From NCBI GenBank assembly GCA_026874595.1, contig CM049317.1, positions 68,069,618-68,133,617 on the forward strand: 64,000 nt of DNA. The letters are read 5' to 3'. The position numbers were made by a program, and so were the translations under genes. Of this stretch, positions 37,211-50,302 are shown piece by piece. This stretch comes from Sipunculus nudus (taxonomy: Eukaryota; Annelida; Sipuncula; Golfingiida; Sipunculidae). The notes beneath the pieces are model-generated. The model worked only from the letters and a program-made list of their open reading frames with translations. It was not told where the DNA came from and searched no databases. The first letter of the stretch is position 1. Each line of letters starts with the position of its first letter.

Positions 37211-37430
37211 TGACCCTTACAAGCAATCCTGCTGTCAATCGTTATCAACTATACACGTTTCCTTTAAACTCCATGCCCACAGTGAACATTTTTCCCCGTC
37301 CTATCTCCCAATTACAATTATACGGACATTTCCTGTGATCTAGCTCCATATCTCCATTCTCATACGGACATTCACTCCGTCCATAGTCTTTTATCGTCTC
37401 CCCTTGGCCGTGACAGATGATCCCCTCTCT
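37195..37430. repeat. Decayed right edge of the 54/55-bp array
   Basis: Diverged monomer remnants are visible (CCTTGACCCTTACAAG, GTCAATCGTTATCAAC, ACGGACATTTCC, ACGGACATTCACTCCG). Similarity then fades into unique sequence. Confidence 0.5.
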
Positions 37431-37815
37431 TCTTCCCGAGCTTATATAACTAATCGGGAAAGTATATGAGTTTGAGCTTGACTGTAAATAGATAATTTAT
37501 ATGTGAATTTAAGCACCCGTTGCATTTTATTTCTTAACATAAATAAATTCAATGAACATTAAACGGTGTCAGTTGTAGTGATAAACACAAGGTAATTAAG
37601 TGTAATGCCACCTCCCTTCATTACCACTAATGACAGAATAAAGCGGGTTTATAAGCTGCAACAAGGGCGTGTCCCCTCTCTTTGGACCAAAATAAATTTG
37701 GGGAATAGAAAAAATACGCTTAATACCGAAATACAGTATCGGATATATACTTCTGCATGCGAGTCATGTATAAAAATTATACTAGCACACGCGTTTACCT
37801 GTGCCAGATGGATAC

Positions 37816-37849
37816 CCTCCCCCCCCCCCTCCCCCCCCCCCCCCCCCCA
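37816..37849. repeat. Poly-C tract with T interruption
   Basis: C runs of 10 and about 18 separated by T. The proline- or glycine-rich frames here are artefacts. Confidence 0.9.
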
Positions 37850-38266
37850 CCTTGCGGCTTTCTAAGGTCCTGATATTCTACGGTATTTTGGTCCATATCA
37901 AGTTCCATGTTATATCCGTGTGATTTATATAATACTTGAAAGTGTTTTTCGTTTAGACAATCCACTTCAGGTTTCAAGAGACAGGCATGCATGGCCCAAA
38001 ACATTACTGCACTAAGAATCACTGTGTAATCGTGACAACGAAATCGACTTTAACGTTCTCCAGGGTGGTGAAAATAAGACGATCAGGCAATCAAAATCAA
38101 AGCACGGTTTCAATTCTTCTCATGTACTTAAGTTTTAGTGTTTGACCGGGTCGACCTTAAAGATACCTGGGTCTTGTTCTTTGGTCCGTATATTCTGGAG
38201 ATAATTTGTTTCTTGCCAATGAGGTTTAATACAATCCAATATATCTACGAAATGGTATACTGTGTT

Positions 38267-38446
38267 CAGTGAAATCTCGCTAATATACGATCAACTGCGA
38301 GACCAGCCAAAGGGGCCGTGCTAGCGGGATGTTCTTGTTAGCGGGAGGTTTTTTGATGATCCACATTATAGCCCGAGACCAAAACACTGATCGGCTTGGT
38401 GGGGGTGGTCGTCATAGCAGGATGGTCGTCAGGCGAGATTGCACTG
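38267..38446. mobile_element. Pogo/Tigger-like MITE, 180 bp
   Basis: The left end CAGTGAAATCTCGCTAA and inverted right end CAGTGCAATCTCGCCTGA are near-perfect terminal repeats. The interior has TAGCGGGA words and GGTGGTCGTCAT. CAGTG(N)AA(N)CTCG termini suggest a pogo-like Tc1/mariner relative. A TA target duplication is not clear. Confidence 0.65.
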
Positions 38447-38803
38447 TATTTAGATGTGTGTTTATGTAACTGTATGCGTTTTGGTACATGTATCAAAATA
38501 CAGGTTAAAACGTACACCTTAACTATGGAAATAAAAAGAGTTTGAGTGTTCGATGTTACCTGTTGCTCAGTTACTTGATTGTACGGATAAGCTAGGGTCC
38601 ACAACATTATTTATGAAGATTTATTTAAATGATCTAGTTTGCAGACATTTAAATCGATATCAGAATGGTAGGTTTTGGCAAGAAATCCCCACGAAGTAGT
38701 TTGGGGGTACAGCTTACCCTTGGAAAGTTTAGAACTTGACTGAATGCGCCTTGTACTTCATTCAAGTTCACTGAGTCCTCACCATTACAGTGATGGCATT
38801 AGC

Positions 38804-38805
<2 letters not shown>

Positions 38806-38854
<49 letters not shown>
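38806..38854. repeat. (AT)n microsatellite
   Basis: About 24 AT dinucleotides. Confidence 0.95.
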
Positions 38855-38857
<3 letters not shown>

Positions 38858-39404
38858 ACAAACAGACCTTGGAAGACAAAGGTTATTTTCCATTGTATAA
38901 ACGTAAGGGCCAAAATCAAAATATGTAAATATATTCATTTATATGTACTTATTGCTACTTGCACAAGAATGGAGATATTGTTCTTAACAAAAGCGTAGCA
39001 GCAAGAAGGGATGTTGTCGAAGTGAAAACGACAGGGACTTGATAGACAATAGTCTTGCAGCCTGGTCGGATAGTTATTGTGTCCCGTTGGTGTGTGTGTG
39101 GATTAGCTTCACTGATTCTCATTCAAAAATGATTTGTGATTCTTTTTTTTTTAACTCAATAGAACGGTATGTTGTATGTAGAGACTGGAGGTACAAATAG
39201 CCCAAGTTTTATTTAGGTCAGTGCGTTGTTTTATAGGAGACCGGGATTTTACGACAATTGTTGTATAAAAGATTCGTACTCGAGTGCTACCGGAAAGTGT
39301 ACAGACATGGGTTTTTGTTTGACCGCCAGGGTAAGCATTAAAGTTACATTTGTAAATATTAACGTGATACACATATCTTGCAGTCGCTCTCGCGCTCCCC
39401 CATG

Positions 39405-39438
39405 CTTTCTCTTTCTTTCTCTCTCTCTCTCTCTCTCA

Positions 39439-39479
<41 letters not shown>

Positions 39480-39482
39480 TCA
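39405..39482. repeat. (CT)n(CA)n compound microsatellite
   Basis: A CT tract with CTTT and CACT interruptions passes into CA, the same architecture as 942-986. Confidence 0.95.
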
Positions 39483-42400
39483 CTCAATTTTGTACATATA
39501 TATCCACCAAGAATTTGAAAGTTAAAGAGTATATACTGAAGGATTTAGGAAAAGAAAATGCACGTGATCATGAAAAATCATAATTAATTCATATACATTA
39601 AAAAGCCGCTCAATCTTCCAACACATATAATAAAATCTCCAAAGACCATAGATTGTATATTAGTCAAACTCCCCACCAGACAATTCTCCTGTGATTCTGA
39701 ACATACAAAAATGTTCTCCGTTAAAGAGTTTTGTTATCCCATTCTTCCCTTGGTCACATGCATATCGTAACTGCATTTTAGATATTTACGCATCATGGTG
39801 GGCTTGCGAGTTCGGATGAATGATGTGCGATCGGGAGTTAAATTACAAAGATCATGATATTTCGTGTTCTTTTTATGATATACTCTTGTTGACAAGTTGT
39901 GGAAATCATATTTTCCAACGTGTGGTTTGGGGCTCCGCCAAATGGTGTCTGAAATCTAGGTCACGGGAGCAATACTCCTAGCGTACTTGATCCAGAAGAG
40001 GCGCCCTATGGCAAGAAGAAAAACCACTTTATGGGATAGGCAAAACACACTTAATCAATGTCATATTATTACGATACTGTGTTTAATTCAAACTCAACTG
40101 GGCTTTTATTCATACATTTTAGGAGAGCCTCTCATCGCAACAAAAGTGTTTTGTGGTTCGCCATGCGAGGGGACACTATGTATATATCGAAGATGCAGAC
40201 TTTATTTGCTTTGCTCAGCTGGATGTGCTCTTCAAAGCCACAAGACTTGGCCTCTTGAGCAAGGGGTTATATACACACACACAGGACATAAGACGACTAT
40301 CGTTGTCGTACCCTCTCAATACTGAAAGCGTGTTTTCATTGATTTAATCGCACTGAGGCGAGATGCTCTGTTGTGGGTTCGTCTCTGGCAGCGGTTCTCT
40401 CATTTTACGGTTCAAGTGAAGAGAAGGAAAATCCCTTTGAACAATTCCTTTCAGGTGAAAGACTACATCCGTACCATTTTAAAGGGTATTTATAACTTGA
40501 CACTAAGAGCAACAAATAAAACTTGCTTTCACTTTGCAATTTCTTTGCCTGAGTGTCTATTCATGCACACAAATTAAACGGAGAAAAGATTCACTGTGCA
40601 TGGCTTCTGTATGGAGCCCTTAAGGGTGTTTTTAACAAATATGTAAATGTTTCTGTTCCCTTTTTGATAACCTGTATCCATGAAATTTTAATGAGAAAAT
40701 TCCTTCGTGTGACCATTCAATGTAATACAAGTGGATAGGTTTTTACCCAAAATATACTGTTGCTATTTTTAGATCAACCCTCTGACGATTGGAGACATTA
40801 TCCAGTATCTCACCTTTCAAATAAAGACGTATACACCTTGCGAGTTTCCGGTAATTTTGTTCTAGCTGATAAAGCGTTTTAAAAAAAAGTGTGATATCTA
40901 CTTTCCCAAAAAGAGATAAAATAAGTGAAAGAAAATAAAACAAAATAATATTATAAATATTATCTGGTTGGATTGCAAAGTCACTCCACTTTGCAAGAGC
41001 GACTAACGGAACATGACTCACTTTTTCTTTTTAGTTAAAAAGACGTAGAACAAGAATTAGACACTTCACACTTTGTGGGCAAGTGTCCAGTGAACTTGAA
41101 AATGCTAAAGAATTGGCTAAGTAATAATTGAAACTTTGTTCTTTTCGCACAATGGTAATCTGAAACCAAATTCGAGTTGTTGTACATTTATTTTGTTGAA
41201 ACATTTTTTCAAATATCATTTTATTTCGCTTCGGAGGCAGAAATACTTTAACTAAAACAGCAGGAAGATATGTCCAGATACATTAGGAAATGTAAATGTT
41301 GGATTGCATGTCTCAGAAAAGTTAATGAGAACGGTAGCGCTAATCACAAGGACTTCCATAATTAGACCTTTTTTGACCAGCAGAAAAGGAAGTTTGCTAA
41401 AGAAGACTTGCTTGACGTTGACACCTACAAAACATGCGAGAAAAAAGTCCTAAAATTTTGACAAAAATGCCAATAATTTAAAAAAAAGTGCTCAAACTTT
41501 TACCTGAAGTACAAGACGGGCGAGATATTAAGACTTTTGCCGACCACGTTTTCCTTTCTGCCAAACGTATAATGGACTGAGTATTCATAAAAAAATCTGA
41601 ACAAGTACAAATATATACAAATATATAAGGTAATTAGTGAAAACCTAACTATAAGTTATGTAAAGTAGGGGGAAAAGGTCAAGTTTAAGGGTCAAAGGTA
41701 ACAACATCAGGGAAAAATTGGCATAAAAGCTCTGTGTCCCCGGTCAGTGTGTCCTCATTAGTAAAACGCTATAAAATGAAAATTATACAAAATTATACAA
41801 AAAAGATGAGGCAACATGTTCTAACCAAGAACATGGTCTAACCTTAAATGTACCAACATGTTAAGAAAAAAGTGAAGCCCGCGATGATTAAACATATATA
41901 GTATATTTGGAAGCATAGCAAAAAGGAATATTGTATGTTGTCCAAATATGCATGAACCTATGTTGTTGCAAATTTAAATGGAATCTTTGTTTGTTGGGTA
42001 TAAATAATTGTGTTAATAGTTGTGGAGCATACAGAGACACGCATGGGGGGCCCCTTCCATTTACATGTACAACAGTTGCCGCAGATAAAAAAATAAAATA
42101 AAATAAATCATTATCCTGAGAGCAAAGATCTGTGTTTCGGTTAAGCAGATACCTTGATTCAGCGTGCCTCTTGGCATTATCATAAATATTGAACACATAG
42201 TGAATCGAAATCATAACGGCATATCAAGTCCATCGAGAAGAATAGACAAAAATCAAAACAATTCGAACGTTAAAATTCCAGATTCGAGTGCCACATCAAT
42301 ATAATTAGCAAAATAGGCGTATATTGAACGGTCGAGCAGTGCGAGATGGCATTTGTGTCTCAATGTACCTAGATGACACGATCTATGCGGGAGGGACAGT

Positions 42401-43639
42401 TTGTTTTGGTCGGTCTTATCCCTTGGACACCCACTTATTAAGTGCAACAATGACACTTTTTCTGCCGCTGTCTCCAAATCCACCAGTAGCAATCACTCAT
42501 TAAAGTCTGATGTGTGCAGTGAGTGTGGTAGGATCGTGCTTTCCGCTCCTGGTTTTCGGAATTGTGAACACGTCAAGAGCCTGCAAAACCCTTCGTGGCG
42601 GTGTGAAGGGTGGCGTTAACCAGACGTAAAGGCGACGCGTGGAACAGAGCAAAGATCGGGGATTACACTAGCTAACCTAAAATTCCACGTTACCTGTATA
42701 ATTAGACGGGGACCTCGTCCAAGTTTGTCACGCTTGTAATAAAGCCCACAACCTGATATTCTACACATATATAAATATTGTATATGTACTCATATGTTGG
42801 TTGAAGCTCGTGTGCAGACTTTGGCAAGACCCCAAGAAAACAAAATCAAACAATATGGGAAGTTCACAATAGACTTTTGTAGTGGAGACAATACTCGGCT
42901 GTGTTCTCTTGAAAAAGTTTCATTTTGTCCCTGCTTTCAAGAGGGGAATTTTATAACCTGTTCGTATGTCCCCAATGTCAAGTGAGTTCGTGCCTCGCAC
43001 CTCCAATGTCGTAGTCTTATTATGTGCCAGTAGTTCGGTGACACCTTTCTTGATGCCATGCTCGCCGGGCCACACTAAATTATTATAACTAGGTTGCAAA
43101 TGGAATATAGAAAAGTCGTGCTCTGTCAGAAGTTGTCCAGTTCTTCCAAATTTGGCAATATAGATAAGGATTTAACATTAAAACTGTTTTCTTGACTATT
43201 GCCGTAAGGAAATCGTAGTTTTATATATAGTGTCTAGTACGGGCCACATTCTCTTGATATCTGCAAGACATGTCACTAGTCGTAAAAGTAAACTGAATTA
43301 AAAAGGGATTCAGCGCTAAAGGGTTCATACGCGAACACACATGCATAAATTGTGTGGTAAAGCAGCTGTTTTTAAACCTTTTCATATAATAATTTAGATT
43401 TCATATTTGTTCTTAATTCGAAATAATGGATCTATAAGTAAAAGGAGAATACTCAAATGTGTAAATCAGCGGAAGTAACCTTAACCGTTGACTTGTACCC
43501 TGCGCTTTACGCAATCATCCAGACGGGCCACCAGTAACCTGCCATTATAATAGATTTTCAGACCGACTATTCATTTGCCAAGTTATTATACAAATATATT
43601 CAGATAGATTAATCAATGTTATAAAAATTCTTGCTAAAG

Positions 43640-43663
43640 ATATATATATATATATATATATAT

Positions 43664-43702
<39 letters not shown>

Positions 43703-43704
43703 TA
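43640..43704. repeat. (TA)n microsatellite, imperfect
   Basis: The TA run is broken by TATTATATTATA near 43662 and by TACATATATACA at the end. Confidence 0.95.
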
Positions 43705-43730
43705 CATGTGTGTGTTGGTGTGTGATCTTT

Positions 43731-43860
43731 CAAAAGAGGTCGCATTTTCGAGGTGGTCGTCTGAGCGAGGTCTTATATAAAGAGCCTAAACATATATGGA
43801 AAACCATGGAAAATGGTCGTTATTTTGAGGTGGTCGCTGAAATGCGTTGGCTGAGGTAAA
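43731..43860. mobile_element. Fragment of a GAGGTGGTCGT MITE family
   Basis: GAGGTCGCATTTTCGAGGTGG, then TCGTCTGAGCGAGGTCTTAT and later TTTTGAGGTGGTCGCTGAAA align with the element at 52390-52541. The ends are lost next to a (TA)n tract. Confidence 0.65.
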
Positions 43861-43885
43861 ACTTTGCCTAGGTAAGGCAAGGATT

Positions 43886-43888
<3 letters not shown>

Positions 43889-43955
<67 letters not shown>
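43889..43955. repeat. (TA)n microsatellite
   Basis: About 33 TA dinucleotides, just after the MITE fragment at 43731-43860. Confidence 0.95.
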
Positions 43956-43957
<2 letters not shown>

Positions 43958-45072
43958 TCAAGTGATTCCTGTTGGAGAGTACAAACGTACCTATACATCT
44001 ATTGGCTCTGTATTGACGGCGTACAATGAAGGTGTATATATATTTATATATATATTCATGTTTGTGAGCTCGCGTGTGGTGATTGTCACACAACCAGAGT
44101 GGAAGCAATGAATCAGAATGAGTCTTAAACCCAGCTTACAATAAATAAGATGCGATAACACAGGTAAACAACAGAATAAGGGCCGCCAAGGCTGGCTAAC
44201 CTACAAAAAACCCCGTCACCTGTACGGCTATAAGAAACCTGACAGCGACCGGAGGTCTTGGTCGCGAACACCACATGCTCCTCTATTTGAGCGGTTTACA
44301 GTCGCGAGTAAATCGTCGCTATTGTTACTTATGACCCGATGTGGCTTTGAATATCCCACAAGTAAAGTAATTCAGGCCAAGTGAGCGATGCCTGAACAAC
44401 TTGTTAATGAGAGCGAGAAACAACCCGTGTGTTATCAACCATCTGACGGCCTACCCGCTCTTATAGTGTAAACAAGTCACGGGCTTGCTGATCGGGCAAA
44501 ATCTACTGTAAACTCAATCAATATTTAATTTATACTTCTTCCGGATTTTAGACTAAAATTGCACCGGGGACTATTAAAAAAACTAGAAATGTCGGACAAA
44601 GGAGATGTAATAGTGTCACCTGCCATAAGCCACTGCCCCTTTAAATCAGCCCATTTCCTCCGGAGTATATGTATGTACTGACTCGGTACAACTTTTCTTT
44701 AATGCATTTAGTTATCAAACATGAGGTTGTGACACACATCTACGCACATGCAAAATTTAAAGAAAACTGTTTGTCAGTTTGTGCGTTATAATGCTCATAT
44801 GTTGTTCAGTAGCAGAGTTATGTAGATAAATGACAAACAAATTGCAGATGGCGCCACCAGTCTTCCTCACAAAACAAGGATTTTCTTTATATTTATCATT
44901 GCAAAATTTCTAGACAAGCCTTCCATCCATTTTTTAATCATCTAATATTTCAAGGAAAAGCTTACTCTTTCTGTGCAGGTCTTGTTCCCTGCTTATATAA
45001 GCTTCAGTTTCTGAACCATATTTATGGACACTTGACAGAAATCTGAAATGTTTTATTGCTGTAATTGTCAGT
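43956..45072. other. Unique sequence, no gene seen
   Basis: There is a single copy of the GGCGCC repeat family near 44845 (CAGATGGCGCCACC), discussed with 47450-48110. Nothing else was recognised. Confidence 0.4.
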
Positions 45073-45501
45073 AAAATCCCGAAACCATATGGTAATGAAA
45101 AACAAAGGCTTCTTTACAAGATATCCCGAAACCAGAAATCATATGGTAATGACAAACAAACGCTTCTTTACAAGATATCCCAAAACCAGAAAGCATATGG
45201 TAATGAAAAAACATAGGCTTCTTTACAAGATAACCCGAAACCAGAAAGAATATGGTAATGGAAAACATAGGCTTCTTTACAAGATATCCCAAAACCAGAA
45301 AGTATATGGTAATGACAAACATAGGCTTCTTTACAACATATCCCGAAACCAGAAAGCATATGGTAACGATAAACATAGGCTTCCTTACAAGATATCCCAA
45401 ATCCAGAAAGCATATGGTAACGGTAAACATAGGCTTCTTTACAAGATATCCCAAAACCAGAAAGCATATGGAAATATCAAACATAGGCTTCTTTACAAGA
45501 T
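45073..45501. repeat. 54-bp minisatellite, eight copies
   Basis: Each unit holds CATATGGTAATGA, a variable ACATAGG/ACAAAGG word, CTTCTTTACAAGATA and a CCAGAAAG-like join. CTTCTTTACAAG (once CTTCCTTACAAG) occurs eight times. As 54 is a multiple of three and the unit lacks stops in several frames, long frames open on both strands (193 codons plus, 138 and 99 codons minus). The plus frame changes phase between units, which argues against a real protein. Confidence 0.95.
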
Positions 45502-47449
45502 GAAAATAGCTTTCATCCTTAGTCGTATTTTATTTCAAAGAATCAGTCCACCAGTTCTCGAGAAATCTGTTTTTTTTTTTAAAAGTGATGTGGACCAGAT
45601 CTGGAATTGTTCAAGGTCAAGGCAAACTTATTGTTACGGTCACTGATGCCGGTGTACAATTATGAAGAAATTTACTAGGCCAAATTTTGTATTAAATTAT
45701 TTTGTGCATAATATGAAAGGAATATGCTCGGCCCGATTGTTTTTTTTTTTTTTAATTATATTGTTCAATCAACTATTAAGTGGCAGTTTGGAACATTAAA
45801 CAGCGCAAAAGCGAAAAAGAATTACAGATGGCACCACCAGTCATTTGGCCTTTCATTAGAGATCTTTTTACACAAAACGGGCCTATTCAAGGTAATTATC
45901 ACTTTCAAATTCGAGGTCATGCCCCCATGTTAAGCAAGCTTTATCCACTTACCCATACATATGTAGATGTAAAATTTGAAAAATATCAGTATATTTTATT
46001 AGTTATCGGGTAAATTAAGAGTTGCCATTAGCCACGGTGGCCGTGTGCTGAAACCATAGTATCCAGTCTTCGGTTTGAGAATACAATTAAAAATTGGCAA
46101 TTATCTAATTTTTTGGACGTTGGATGTGAATCACTGTCCGTGTCCAGTTGTAGCATTTATATGAACAAAAACTTACGACCATGCTTGATAAATGTTTTTT
46201 TTTTCTTTTATTTAAAATATAAAAGTTCTAAAAATTTTAGTAAGGGAAGATTACTAGGGAAAATCATTTTAGAAGAGAGATGAAGAGATACAGAGAGACA
46301 GACAGAGAGAGAGAGAGGGAGGGAGGTTTAACCTTTTACAGTATTCACAAAAACGTAACTATTTAACTGTTCGCATGGACATACGGAATGCTCACGAGTG
46401 GCTAGAATATATCAATTAATAGTGCAGTAACAAACCATCGGTTGTAAAAGTGAAAATTACCTCGTTACGTATCCGTATGTACAAGCAACAAACATGTCGA
46501 GTTTTGAAAATTATATTCGCAATGCATTCTTGGATGTATTAAGACATCTCATCTAGGTCATTCGGACCTATATTTTGCTATCGTATATTTGATAAGTGTC
46601 ACGTGGGCAGTGACGAAGTTATTTTATGAGATTCTGTGGGGCACGGTTTACTTTAAGTTTACTAAAATATAATAAACTATACGTTGAAGAATATAATTGA
46701 TGAAATGGTTTTAATTGCTTCACAGAACCCATTTGGATATGAATTGTATTATAGGCAAACCTAGTTTATTAGGTTTATTATTATTAGCTAGTTTATAGAC
46801 CGCGGACACAGGAATACACGTTTAGCTTCCGTAGAAGTCTCAATACATCACTACATATGTATCTGGGACTGTACGTCAAGGTGTTGGTTACAAATGGGTG
46901 CCAGGTGAATTTTAGCTGATAAATAAGCGACACTTCTCAGGCATGTAGGCATCTATTGATATTCATGATTAATGCCTCTGACATATACCTGTTGTAAATA
47001 ATGATATATTTCAACAGGCTGAACACAAGCTCGTGACTGCGCATGCGCACTGGCTGACAGATGGGAGTACTGAAAAATTGTTATCATTACTAAGACATGC
47101 ACTACGCATGCGTGTGACATTTTCTTTGTGGTTTTAATTTATCATGTGGCCTGCCAGCTTTGCTTTAACCTGGTCATACTGGGATCTACTGTACATGTCA
47201 CTGAAAGTGTTATTAATATGAAATAATAGGTAGCCGCTCTCTTGGGTGCCACATCATGTCCTATATAAAACACCGGCAACCTCGGCAATATTTTCTCTTT
47301 TGGCTGCAGTGACCTATATCAGAATGACCTAGTGAACAAACCAAATGACCAGACCGTGTCATTTGTTGTGGCACAACCCTAATATTTAGCAGCTTGTGAA
47401 TGGCGCTTTAACAGCACTATTACATTATTTCTAATGCTATTGCTTAATA
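45502..47449. other. Unique sequence with one repeat-family fragment
   Basis: CAGATGGCACCACC near 45835 is a diverged member of the GGCGCC family. TGCGCATGCGCA at 47038-47049 is a perfect NRF1-type palindrome. About 220 bp later CCTATATAAAACACC forms a TATA-like box. Confidence 0.4.
46289..46327. repeat. (GA)n-like purine tract
   Basis: GAGAGACAGACAGAGAGA followed by GGGAGGGAGG. Confidence 0.85.
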
Positions 47450-48110
47450 TTTCGCTGTTTTTCTTAGCGCTGACTTGCTATTTTTTTAACTGTAACCTGT
47501 AAGCTTTTTTAAGCTTTTTACCAGTAAAATTTAAGTAAATGCAGCTGGCGCCACAAAAAGCTCAATTCCACAACATTTGACATGTGACTGATTTTTAAAT
47601 AAACTTTATGGAAGCTAGCTCCTGCTGTTCCTAATAAGTATGGGTTAACTATTGATGACCAATGACCCCCATTAAAAAAGTTGATGCAGGTGGCGCCACC
47701 AATACCTCAATTTCAAATATGACTCATGTGACCAAAATTTTAACAAAATTTGGCGATGATAGCCTCATCAGTTTCTGATATTGTAATTTTAGTATGCTTT
47801 TTTTGCCAAATTTCTTAGTTTAGCTTCCTATAATTCGGCGAAAAAAATCACCAAACTGAAACCATTGGAACAAACCATTCGAAGATTGTTTCTGGAATTA
47901 TTTCTGTTAAATACTGAACAATTTTGTAGGACGGTTTCGGAGAAGAAGAAGGTTTTAAGCTTTTTCTCTGTAAAATCTAAGTCAATGCAGACACCCAAAA
48001 AATAAACTCAGTATATTTTGCGTGTGACTGGTTCAGCCGCAGAATTTTGCCCTGCTAGCTCTGACGGTTTCTGAGATAGCATGGGTTAACGTGAGGACGC
48101 TGCGCCATCG
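47450..48110. repeat. Diverged tandem family carrying GCAG(C/G)TGGCGCCAC
   Basis: Three related stretches begin with AAGCTTTTT...GTAAAAT(C/T)TAAGT(A/C)AATGCAG, then GGCGCCAC in the first two, then a CTCA...TGTGAC word and a GTTTCTGA/GGGTTAAC word (centres near 47540, 47690, 47985). Related single pieces occur near 44845 (CAGATGGCGCCACC) and 45835 (CAGATGGCACCACC). Confidence 0.6.
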
Positions 48111-50112
48111 CATGAGCTCACAGGTTCACTAAAATGAGGGTAGATCTGTGGAATATAAATATATTCAGGGAGTTCAAAACGCTTGTGATGAAATCAAATA
48201 CACTTGAAACGGGACAAAAATGTTCCCCAGTTCCCCAGAAGATATATATCTTGCTTCCTTAATTTTAATCGGAGACACTTACATTGGCCAATCCCTTGCT
48301 GAGAGTGGAATGTATATATATACCCCTTATCCCTGAATTGTTTTGTTTTATTTGCAATGGAGCAAAACAAAATATATAGCTTGTAGAAAAAGGGAACTTT
48401 TGACATTCCCTGCTTTTCATACAATAGTGAAACTGAAATATTTTGCGGAAACGCATTTTCAACTTCAAAAGTCCCTAACTTAACAATTACTGCTAGAGTA
48501 ATCATGACTTTATTATTCTTTGCGAATAAACTTCACACCAGTATTTGTTACCGTGCTGTAATTGCACATAGGTAGCGGGGAATATAGGGTGACCCCCACT
48601 TGGCACTAAATAAGAGCACCATCTTATCTTTAATTACTGTATTTCTACATTACCACTCTGTAATTTAGTTATATCTTTAAAGTATATATTTGTAATCGCC
48701 AAGCAATCACCGAATGCATCAATAATGAATAGATTAGGGAGTATAACTGAAAATTAGGCCATGGTTAATATAAGTATCGAGCGCAAATCTGTCATCTCTG
48801 ACTTTAACCCTGACCAGAGGTCAGCTCTACAATTACCCATATTGAAGATCTGGCGCAAACATGGAAAAAAGAGAGAAAAGTCCAATAAAGAAACAACGAT
48901 TTGTCGGATTTGCAGAATAAACGTTAATCCTAAAAATTTGAACTTATCAACCCCTATCAGACATCCCTCAATAAGAAGAGTATGCGTGTGTTGGGGGTTG
49001 GCGGGGGGGGGGGGGGGGGGTAATGACAAGGTCAGCTACTTCCCATGTTTACAATCATCAAATGGCTCTTCTGTTTAGGAGGAGGTACTCATTTTTTTGG
49101 AAACTATACGACAATATTGCACCGAAACGTAAAGTGGCAACGTGCTCACAATCACACAGTGCATGGATGTGTGTATGATGAATTATTAAAGACAAAACTG
49201 GTGAGACTATAAATAAACATGCTGAATCAAGGGTACATGGTCTGTTTATCTTCAAATGTATATATGAAATCGGTGTTTTACGGTGTTAGGAACCTGACCT
49301 GGCTAATCCAACCATAACAATCGAGTTGAAAGCCGCTAGATATAGGCCGTGTTGTGCGGGCGAGGTTTTAAGCTACTTGGGACCACACCATCACGTTGAC
49401 TTTGTATGAACTAGTAATAAAACTGTCATATTAAAATATAATACAATGTTAGTGATGATGTATGACGACCTTCCGGTGGATTCTTTCTAATTTATAGGCA
49501 AAAAGTTCATCAAATTGCCTTTGGTTTCGTTGTGGTGGTTCAGTTAACACATTGTTGCGCATGTGAAAATCTCCCTTAGTTTATAGCTCTTCAATGATCA
49601 AATTGGCCCGAGCCACATGAACATGGTGAAGTTTGGTAATAAACAATTACAGTCTCGCCCAAGCTAAACAATGCAACTGTTCTGTTCTGCCTGCATATGA
49701 GATAGTGGTCAACTTAGGTATGCTAACATAATTTTTCTCACTGAAATTCCATACGTCCCAGATATAATTTTTTCCGTATATAATGTTCAGAAGAGCAAAC
49801 ACTGGGCACAGTTGCCTGAGATTATATCACGGTACATGGTGGCATTTTGAATAGGGATGACTGGTCAATTTGTTCACAGGTGAAAAATTTAGTGATGATA
49901 AATAAGAGGGAAGTTAATCCTGACAGCACATGCACTCTATTTCGAACTGTCTAATGTACATAAAGATCAGCGAGAAATATGAATCCTGAGATTTGCTGAT
50001 ACATGTATTTTACTTTTCTTTGTTTTTATATAACCCGTGGTTGTTTATTAAGCCGAAGAAATTGTTGAAATAGTTCATGCCTTTCCCGTGAACAACATGG
50101 CAAAAAGAATGC
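48111..50112. other. Unique sequence, no gene seen
   Basis: Apart from the poly-G run at 49003 nothing was recognised. Opposed frames at 48754-49078 include the poly-G tract and have no family motif. Confidence 0.4.
49003..49020. repeat. Poly-G tract
   Basis: About 18 G in a row after GGTTGGC. Confidence 0.9.
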
Positions 50113-50302
50113 CGATTTCCGTGCGTCTAGATTTCAGTGTGTCTTGATTTTAGTGGGTTAGTTTCAATTGGTGTTGATTTCGGCGTGTGTTCATCTCAGC
50201 ATACGTTGCGTTTGGTAATGTTGATTAAAATGAGTGTACTTCAGTGTGTTTTCAATGAGGGGTATGTTGATTTCGATGTGTGCATGTTAGGTTACAGTGA
50301 AT
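50113..50302. repeat. Degenerate extension of the 16-bp minisatellite
   Basis: Scattered GATTTC(A/G)GTGTGT-like words with variable spacing (50114, 50130, 50175, 50239, 50266) look like an older, decayed part of the array at 50303-50398. Confidence 0.6.

Larger units (their letters stand above)
37431..43639. other. Mostly unique AT-rich sequence, no gene seen
   Basis: Beyond the MITE at 38267 and microsatellites I see nothing repeated. Three overlapping frames at 39987-40347 and a 108-codon minus frame at 41888-42214 have no motif. Exons without a recognisable domain could be missed. Confidence 0.4.

Noticed and set aside
45065-45646. 193-codon repeat protein
   Set aside because: The frame switches between early and late units, and the opposite strand is equally open. 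Kept only as a low-level finding.
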